Shown here: positions 44,823-53,300 of the stretch, piece after piece
Numbering within the stretch: the stretch's first letter is position 1
How the letters are laid out: each line of letters begins with the position of its first letter
NCBI GenBank assembly: GCA_040391605.1
Contig: JBEBXK010000001.1
Location: 1 to 64,000 of the forward strand
DNA from: Vulgatibacter incomptus_A
GTDB taxonomy: Bacteria; Myxococcota; Myxococcia; Myxococcales; Vulgatibacteraceae
DNA: 64,000 nucleotides
Reading direction: 5' to 3'
Made by a program: the position numbers and the translations under genes
Notes under the pieces: generated by a model
What the model was told of the DNA's origin: nothing
What the model saw: the letters and a program-made list of their open reading frames with translations, nothing else
The model's database searches: none

Positions 44823-44860
44823 GAAGGTGCCGGAGAGCCCATGGCTGCCGGCACCTTCCT
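44823..44860 (+). terminator. Hairpin between gap and pgk (attenuator or processing site)
   Basis: GAAGGTGCCGG (44823-44833) and CCGGCACCTTC (44848-44858) form a perfect 11-bp stem with a 14-base loop, followed by CTTTGC rather than a full T-run. It probably lowers readthrough or protects the gap transcript, giving more gap than pgk product. The pgk ribosome binding site starts only about 10 bases further on. Confidence 0.55.
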
Positions 44861-44877
44861 TTGCATGGAGGTGGAAG

Positions 44878-46062
44878 ATGTCCATCCGCACCCTCGATCA
44901 GCTCGAGCTCGCCGGCAAGCGGGTCTTCATCCGCGTCGATTTCAACGTACCGCTGGACGATGGCGTGATCGGAGACGATACCCGCATCCGGGCAGCGCTC
45001 CCCACCATCGAGCACGCGATCGGCCGCGGAGCGAAGGTGATCCTCGCCTCCCATCTGGGGCGCCCCAAGGGCAAGGTCGATCCGAAGTACTCGATGCTGC
45101 CGGTGGGCGAGAGGCTGCGCTCCCTGCTGAAGGACGCCGACGTCATCGTCGCCGACGATTGCGTGGGCGACGGCGTCGCCAAGGTGGTCCGCGACCTCGC
45201 CGACGGGCAGGTGCTCCTGCTGGAGAACCTCCGCTTCCATCCGGAGGAGGAGGCCAACGACGAGGAGTTCGCGCGGCAGCTCGCCGCCAACGCCGACGTC
45301 TGGGTGAACGACGCCTTCGGCGCGGCCCATCGCGCCCACGCCTCGACGAGCGGGATGGCGAGGTTCGTGAGGGAGAAGGCCGCCGGCTTCCTCATGCAGA
45401 AGGAGCTCGACTACCTCGGCGCGGTCCTGACCAAGCCCGAGCGACCCTTCGTGGCGATCTTGGGCGGGGCCAAGGTCTCGGACAAGATCAAGGTGATCGA
45501 GAGCCTGATCCCTCGGGTGGACGCGCTCCTGATCGGCGGGGCCATGGCCTACACCTTCCTGGCGTCGCGAGATGTGCCGGTGGGGCGCAGCCTGGTGGAG
45601 CGCGACAAGCTCGAGCTGGCCCGTCACCTCCTCGAGGCCGCCGAGCGGCGCGGCACCCAGCTCCTGCTCCCCCACGATCACGTCTGCGCCGAATCGCCCA
45701 AGGAAGGCGCCACGGCCGTGGAGGTGAAGGAGCGGGCCATCCCCGACGAGCTCATGGGCCTCGACATCGGGCCGAAGACGGTGGAGCTCTATCGGGAGAA
45801 GATCCGGATCGCGAAGACCGTGCTCTGGAATGGGCCGATGGGCCTCTTCGAGATCCCTGCCTTCTCCCGGGGGACGATGGAGGTGGCAGAGGCCCTTGCA
45901 AAGAGTGAAGCGACGTCGATCGTCGGCGGCGGAGATAGCGCGGCGGCTGTGGAGCAGGCAGGGCTCGCGTCGAAGATGAGCCATGTATCCACCGGGGGTG
46001 GAGCCTCTCTCGAATTCCTCGAGGGCAAGGAGCTCCCGGGCGTGAAGGCGTTGGAGGCCTAG
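44878..46062 (+). CDS. pgk: Phosphoglycerate kinase
   Basis: The 394-residue glycolytic kinase carries RVFIRVDFNVPLDDG at the N-terminus, SHLGRPKG, the EKAAGFLMQKELDYL segment and the nucleotide site VGGGDSAAAVEQ near the end. It makes ATP from 1,3-bisphosphoglycerate. GGAGG lies before the ATG at 44878. tpiA follows after three bases. Confidence 0.97.
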   Translation: MSIRTLDQLELAGKRVFIRVDFNVPLDDGVIGDDTRIRAALPTIEHAIGRGAKVILASHLGRPKGKVDPKYSMLPVGERLRSLLKDADVIVADDCVGDGVAKVVRDLADGQVLLLENLRFHPEEEANDEEFARQLAANADVWVNDAFGAAHRAHASTSGMARFVREKAAGFLMQKELDYLGAVLTKPERPFVAILGGAKVSDKIKVIESLIPRVDALLIGGAMAYTFLASRDVPVGRSLVERDKLELARHLLEAAERRGTQLLLPHDHVCAESPKEGATAVEVKERAIPDELMGLDIGPKTVELYREKIRIAKTVLWNGPMGLFEIPAFSRGTMEVAEALAKSEATSIVGGGDSAAAVEQAGLASKMSHVSTGGGASLEFLEGKELPGVKALEA

Positions 46063-46065
46063 ATC

Positions 46066-46830
46066 ATGAGCAGCCGAAGGAAGTTCGTCGCGGGCAATTG
46101 GAAGATGCATCTGGGGATCTCCGAGGGCGTGGCGCTGGTCACGAAGCTGCGTGCCGCCATCGGCGACGGAGCCTCGGGGGCGAGGGTCGCGGTGGCACCT
46201 CCCTTCACCGCCATCGCCTCGGTGGCCAAGGCACTCGAGGGCAGCGGCATCGAGGTGGCCGGTCAGAACGTCCATTGGGAAGGGCAGGGCGCCTTCACCG
46301 GCGAGATCTCCGCCGGGATGCTCGTGGACGCCGGCGCCCGGGCCGTGATCATCGGACACTCCGAGCGGCGCCAGCTCTTCGGCGAGACCGACGAGACGGT
46401 GCGCCTGCGGGTGCGGGCGGCCCTGGACGCCGGCCTGACGCCGATCGTCTGCGTCGGAGAGACCCTGGAGCAGCGGGAGGCGGGGCGGGTGATGGATGTC
46501 ATCGGCGGGCAGCTCCGCGGGGGGATCGGCGGCCTCGTCCCGGACGATCTGGCCAAGGTCGTCGTGGCCTACGAGCCGGTCTGGGCCATCGGCACCGGCA
46601 AGACCGCGACCTCGGCCCAGGCCCAGGAGGTCCACGCCGCCATCCGTGGGATGCTCCGGGAGCAGGGCGGCGATCTCGCCGATCGCATCCCGCTGCAGTA
46701 CGGCGGCAGCGTCAAGGCGGAGAACGCCGCCGAGCTCATGGCCCAGCCGGACGTCGACGGCGCCCTGGTCGGTGGCGCCGCCCTGGCCGCGGACTCCTTC
46801 GCCGCGATCATCGCTGCCGCTCGAGGCTGA
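46066..46830 (+). CDS. tpiA: Triosephosphate isomerase
   Basis: The 254-residue enzyme has the N-terminal FVAGNWKMH with catalytic Lys, IGHSERR with catalytic His, AYEPVWAIGTG with catalytic Glu and the phosphate loop YGGSVKAEN. It interconverts the triose phosphates. The ribosome site GGAGG lies inside the end of pgk, so the two genes are coupled. Confidence 0.97.
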   Translation: MSSRRKFVAGNWKMHLGISEGVALVTKLRAAIGDGASGARVAVAPPFTAIASVAKALEGSGIEVAGQNVHWEGQGAFTGEISAGMLVDAGARAVIIGHSERRQLFGETDETVRLRVRAALDAGLTPIVCVGETLEQREAGRVMDVIGGQLRGGIGGLVPDDLAKVVVAYEPVWAIGTGKTATSAQAQEVHAAIRGMLREQGGDLADRIPLQYGGSVKAENAAELMAQPDVDGALVGGAALAADSFAAIIAAARG

Positions 46831-47342
46831 GCCTCGGCCATGGAAGGCGCCCGTGTCGGTGGCGCCTCTGCCCAGACCCTGGGCCACACGCGGGACGGGG
46901 CGCGGGTAGGGATTGTCACGCCGGTTGACGAGGCGACCCCTGAGCCACACGCGGGGGGCTCGAGATCAACGACGATGCCACTGGCCTTGACGCGCCTTGG
47001 GTCAGACGCGGGAGGGGGCGCGCGATCATCGGCGATGCCGCTGGCCTTGAGGCGCCCAGGACCACACGTGGGAGGCGGGGTGTGCGTAGGCAATTGTAGG
47101 AGTCCAAACTACAGGCGATCGGTTTCGATGCCCGAATCTCGCCGTGCGCCTCGGCGATGGACGGCAGATCGAGGCCGCCGACGATCTGCATAGAAATGTT
47201 GCGACTCCAAGGATAGCCCCCATGTTGGGGGGATACGCGGCGAATCGCTTGCCAGCTTAATCTCGATTTGATTGTCTGACGCTCAATCGCGGAGTGTCGT
47301 GCATGGTCCGCGCTCGAACAGTCGTTCCCAATGAGGTCAGCA
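46831..47342. other. Region upstream of the giant lipoprotein gene
   Basis: No gene is convincing in these 512 bases. The first half is a tandem repeat (separate entry). The second half is AT-richer and holds a palindrome CCCCCATGTTGGGGGG near 47218-47233 and a GATTG...CAATC pair near 47270. The promoter of the following gene is expected here, but clear boxes were not recognised. Confidence 0.5.
46860..47090 (+). repeat. Degenerate tandem array with 60-base period
   Basis: A CCACACGCGGG-like block recurs at about 46884, 46945, 47003 and 47063, and GATGCC[AG]CTGGCCTTGA recurs at about 46974 and 47034, exactly 60 apart. About four units are present and less conserved than those after holA. It follows tpiA and encodes nothing obvious. 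Confidence 0.65.
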
Positions 47343-50300
47343 ATGCAGCCTAAGCTTTGGATTCTCTCGAGCCTCGCAGCTCTCTCCCTGGTCTTCGCAG
47401 CATGTGGAGACGATCCGGCCCCGCCTAAGGACAAGGACTCCAAGGCCGTTGAGATCGTGTCTCTATCGGTGGACCCTGCCTCAGTGGAGGCAGGCGACAC
47501 GGTCAAGGTCTCCTGGGAGACCCGCTATGCGGAGTCGATCGCCCTCACTGCCAATGGAACGTCGATCGAGGTGGGAGGAGCCGATCTCGGGCAGGGATCG
47601 GTCGAGGTCGTCGTCGAGTCGACCACCACCTTCCAACTCGTCGCCACTGGCAAGGCCCCTGGCGACATCGCGAGCCGCACGGCGGAGGTCCGGGTCGGAG
47701 CAGAGACCCTGGCTCCGGAGATCGTCAGCTTCTTCTCCGACCCTGCGTCCATCGAGGGGCCAGGCGAGGTCGAGCTTCGCTGGACGACGCGCAACGTAGA
47801 GACCCTGCGGCTCCTGGACGGGAGCGGTTCGCCGGTGGACATCAGCGAGCAGCCCGCGGAGGAAGGCGCAGTCCTGGTCACGGTGGAGACGACCACCGCC
47901 TTCACCCTCATCGCCGAGCGCGAGGGGGAGAAGATCGAGCGAGAGCTTACGGTCGAGGTGACCGTCGCTGCTCCGAGGATCGTCGCCTTCGAGGCGAACC
48001 CGGCAGAGGTGGACGAGGGGACGCGGACCACCCTCTCCTGGACCACCCTCAACGCCAAGACCGTCCGGATCGAGGACGATACCGGGGCGCCCATCGATCT
48101 CCGTGGCCAGCCGGCGGTGGAGGGCTCCGTCGAGGTGCTGATGCAGCGCTCGCGGACGTTCACCCTCTTCGCTGAGTCGGACGATCTCTCGGCCGAGCGC
48201 ACCGTCCACGTCAAGGTGACCGGTACGCCGATCGTGACCCTCACCGCCACCCCCGAGACGTTCAGCTTCGGCGAGTCCACCACCCTCCGCTGGATCACCG
48301 ACGACGCGGTCTCTGTGCGAATCACCGACTCTCACGGTGAGACCATCGTCGACACCACCGAGGAGCTGACGGGCCAGCGAATCCTGCGCCCCGAGGCCAA
48401 CACGACCTACACCCTGACCGCCATGGGCACCATCCGTGCCGCGACGGCCACCGTCAGCGTGGAGGTGAGCCCCACCATCATGGTCTTCGAGGCGGTGGAT
48501 CCCTCGGGCGGCGGTGTGGGGGATCTCAAGGAACTCCGCTGGGTCGTGGGCGGCGCCCAGGCCGTCGAGATCTCCAACGGGGACGGGATCGTCGAGACGA
48601 AGACCGGCGCCGCCGCCGCCCAGGGCACGGTGGTGCTCCCCATGGGTGCCGCGGGGCGCTTCGTGCTCACCGCGACCAGCGGCAGCCACGTGGTCGAGTC
48701 GGAGTTCTTCCTCCCCATCGTGAACGCGCCGGGAATCGGGACCTTCAGCGCGGCAGCGGAGATCGTCAGCAAGGAAGCCGGCGGCACCGCCACAGCCTCC
48801 CTCTCCTGGAGCGGCGTCAATCGGGCCACCACCCTCGAGCTCGACTCCGACACCCTCGGCCTCATCGATCTGGGTAGCCGCTCCAAGGTGGCAGACAGCA
48901 TCGACGTCTCCATCACGGCCGACACGATCTTCACCCTGACCGCCCGCAACGATGACGGCGAGTCGAGCCGCAGCGTGACGGTCCGGGCGGTAGACCTCCC
49001 GGTGATCGACTCGCTGGACGTCTCTCTCTCGTACGCCGGGGTCGGCGAGGTCATCGACGTGAGCTGGGCCACCACCGGCGCCACCCAGATCGTCCTCAAG
49101 CAGAACGGCCTCGTGGTCCCCGGGATCCGCGCGGCCGCCGGCACCATTCCCCTCGAGGTCAGCGTCGCGACCACGTTCACCCTCGAGGCACTCAACGACG
49201 CCGGCGACGTGGCGACCTCGACCGTCGACGTCGCGGTGGGTCCCCCCTTCGTCTCCTCCTTCACCGCGTCGCCCGTCCACGCCTGGCTGGGCGAGAGCGT
49301 CACCTTCGCCTGGGAGGCGGGCGGGGCGTCGCTCCTCAAGGTCTCCGCTCCCACCAGCATCGTCTGCACCACCAGCGTCCGTAGCGAGATCGAAGAGGGG
49401 AGCTGCACGAGCGGTCCGCTCAGCGAGGCGGGCACCTTCGTTTACACCCTCGAGGTTCGCAACACCGTGGGGCAGATCGCCACCGAGACCGTCTCGGTCC
49501 AGGTGGGGAGCGGCCCCAGCATCCTCAACTTCACGGTGGCCCCCTCCGGGCTGCTCTCGGGCCAGTCGATCTCCGTGAATTGGACGGTGACGCCCGATCC
49601 CGACGGCGCCGCGCCGACGTTGGCGTTCGAGGCCGACGTCGGCGGGCCCTACGTCCTCCCGGCCGGGAACTCGGGGACGGCCTCGTTTACTCTGACCGAC
49701 GCCGGCGTCTACAACTTCACCCTGACGGCGACCACCGCCTCGGCAGGCTCCACCCCCGCGGTCAAGACCCGCTCGGTGACGGTGTACGCGGAGCCGACCG
49801 TGACCCTCGCTGCCGATCCCCTGGTGTTTGACGATGAGATCCACACCGGCGTCGATCTCGCCTGGACCTCCTCCGCCGCCGATCTCTCGCTGCAGCTCTT
49901 CGAGCTCGATGCGGCCGGTCAGCCGATGCTGATCCACGATGTCCCGTCGGCCGACCGCGCCAGCGGTTTCTGGACGGTGAACGGCTCGAGCACGACCGTC
50001 GTTACCTACCGCGTCGTCGCCACCAACGCCCTTGGGATGACCGCGACGGAAGAGATCGAGGTCCACCCGGCGTCCACCGAGATCCTGACCTTCACCGCCA
50101 CGCCGCCGGTCTACCCTGTTCCTGGAGATCCGGATGTCGTGGAGGTCTTGGCAGGCGACGAGGTGCTGCTCGAGTGGACGACGAAGCGCGCGACCGCGGT
50201 CGAACTGGACCTCCTCAAGGGTATGGTCATGGGGCCCAGCCAGAACCCGTACCTAGACAACCCCGTCGGCGCGACGCATCTCGTGATGGACAACTGCGGC

Positions 50301-53300
50301 ACCTCCTTTCAGCCGGGAGATGAGGGCTGCGCGGTGATGGACTTTCCCGCTGGCTTCGTCTTCCCGTACGATGGCCAGGACCACACCCAGCTGAAGGTCT
50401 ATCTCAACGGCCTCGCCAGCTTCGATCTGGCTCGAAGGTTGAGCTCCTATACGAAAGCGGATCTCGCTGCCAACACCTCTAGCACATATGCGTATGCTCA
50501 CTTCGCCGTCTTCTGGCGCGACCTTTTCACGCCCACCGCGTTGTCGACCGGGAACGTCTTCTATTGGGACGACGTGGACGCCAATGGAGATCGTTATGTC
50601 GTTGTCCAGTGGAAGAACGCCGCCTTCGCGTCCGGAGGGACCGATGATCTCAACTTCCAGATTGTCTTTTGGGAGTCTGGCGTTTTCGAGTACCGCTATG
50701 GCCTGATGTATGGCTCGTCGGTTTCGAATCAGGAGAGCGCGAACGGGAAGGATGCAGCGATTGGTTACCAATTCCCCAACCTGGGCGGTGGAAAAAACCT
50801 TTCCTACAATACCCAGGTTCCAGGGGGCCTCTCCAATCGGAGCTTCTCCTTCACGCTTCCTCCATCTCTGGGCCTGAACGATAGCTACGTATGGACACCG
50901 GTGTCCGGAACGGCCGTCACCACGAGGGCCGCGACGCTGAAGGCCACCGGGATGGGCACGGACACCAAGACGGTGAGCGTCTCGGTTCATCCGCGGGCGA
51001 CCGTCACCTTGAGCGGGCCGGAGTTCGGCACTCGCAACGTACCCTTCACGATCAATTGGACCAGCAGCAACGCGACGTTGGTCGAGATCCTGGACGAGGT
51101 CGGCACCGTAGTCTGCACCTCCGGCTCAACGTCGGTGGCCAGCGGCTCCTGTGATCTCGTCGAGCCCGCTTCCGGACCCGTCATCTACACGGCGGTGTCG
51201 ACCGGGGCGTTGGGGCATACCGTGACCGCCACCATCGAGGTCGTCGTCACGTCGGCGGACTTCGCGATCACCTCTTTCGAGGCGAGCGACGACCTGGTGA
51301 ATTACGCGCAGCCTGTGACCCTGAGCTGGGAGACGGGCGACGCCGACGAGCTCACGATTACGGCGAACGGTCAGCCCGTCGCGCTCCCCCCGACCATCGA
51401 CTTCGATTCGGGCTCCTTTACGGTCCCCTCGCTGACGGAAGAGACCGAGTTCGTCCTCAGCATCTTGAATACGGCGTCGGGCGGAGAGCGCACTGCAGCG
51501 GTGACCGTCGGGGTCCGGACCTTCACCCTCAGCTTTGACGCCGATGTGACGGATCTTCACCCTGGAGATCCCGTTACCCTGACGTGGGCCGCAACGTCCC
51601 TCACCGGCGGGACCGTTGAGATCAGCATGCCGGGCAAGCCGATGACCGAGGATCTCTCCGGCTCGAACGCTTTCATCGACATCAGCGGGGAGCCGGGCGT
51701 CGAGACTCTCGTTGGGACAAATATCGACGGCTTGATGGTAACCCACGACTTCACCGATGGCTTCACCTTCCCCTACCAGGGGACCGATCTCACGCAGGTC
51801 CGAGTGTCGGCGGATGGGTGGCTCTCCTTCGATGTCTCGGCCGCAACCTCGACCAGCAACCAGCGGATGCCCGCATCGGGAAGCAGCTACAACAAGGTTC
51901 ATCTGGCGCCGTTCTGGAACGACCTCCATACTCGTACTCCGGGCAGGGTGTACGCCGCAGCGGTGGGCTCTGACTATGTGATCTCTTGGGACCACATCAG
52001 CCCGTTCTCCGGCTCCTCGAGCACCAGCGCTTTCGATCTCAACTTCCAAGTGGTCCTTCATGCTGACGGATCGTTTGATTATCGTTACGGGGCGATGACG
52101 CCGCCGCCATCCACCTCGACGAGCTGCTATCCAAGCACGTGTGTGAACGAGGCCAATGGGGCGAGCGCCACGGTTGGATATCAGGGCCCGGGTGGACTCG
52201 ATGGCTACACGCTCTTCTTCGGCGGGACCTCGAACAGCGCGAGCAACCCGACCTTCCCCGGAGGTCTTGCGAACCGGACCTTCACCTATGATCCGAACCT
52301 GACCGGGAGCCTGACCCTGAACCCCTTCGAGACCGGGGACTACGAGATCTGTGCGAGCCTGGGCGGTTACACCGAGTGTCGTACCGTGACGGTCCGTGCC
52401 GACTTCGAGATCAGTGAGTTCACGCTGTCAGAGAGCGCCATCGACTGGGGCCAGAGCGTCGAATTGTCGTGGGTCACGAAGGGTGGCGACCTGCTCTCGC
52501 TGAAGGAGAATGGGGTCGAGATCGTAAACCAGGATACCGTGAACATCACGGGCCATACCTTGCTCCTCACGCCGGATAGGACGGCGACTTATGAGCTGGA
52601 GATCGAGAACACCTACCTGGGGCGAAAGCTGACGGCGACGAAGAACGTATCCGTGGCGCAGTTCGATATGTCGCTCTCGGCGTCGGATTCGAGTGTCGTA
52701 CCCGGCTCGGAGGTGGTTCTGAGCTGGGACTCGGGAGCTTTCAACCCGAACGCCCAGGTCGTCCTCTTGAGCCCGATGGAGGAGGTAACGGACACCTCCG
52801 CGTTCGTGGATGTCCGAACCATTGCTGGCTTCGAGACCATCACGGGGGCCGGCGACGACGATGGCCTCAAGGTCCATCCGCTGCCCGCTGGCTTTACCTT
52901 CCCCTTCATCGGTGAGGTGAAGACGAGTCTGTTGGTCTCTACCAATGGCTTCATCTCTTTCGATACGGGAACCATCTCGACCAGCTGGACCAACCAGCGA
53001 CTGCCGGTGACCACCTCGGACTATAAGAAGGTCCACCTCGCTCCATTCTGGGACGATCTCCATACGAGGTCGAGCGGCGGCGTGCACGCTGCTGCGATCG
53101 ACGACACCTATGTGATCCAGTGGTCGCAGGTAAGCGCCGCAGGCGGCAGCAACACGAATGAGTATGACTTGAACTTCCAGGTCGTGCTCCACCCGGATGG
53201 TGCGTTTGAGTACCGCTATGGTTCGATGACGCCACCGCCGTCTACTTCCACCAGCTGCTACCCAAACACCTGCGTGAACGAGACCTTGGGGTCGAGCGCG

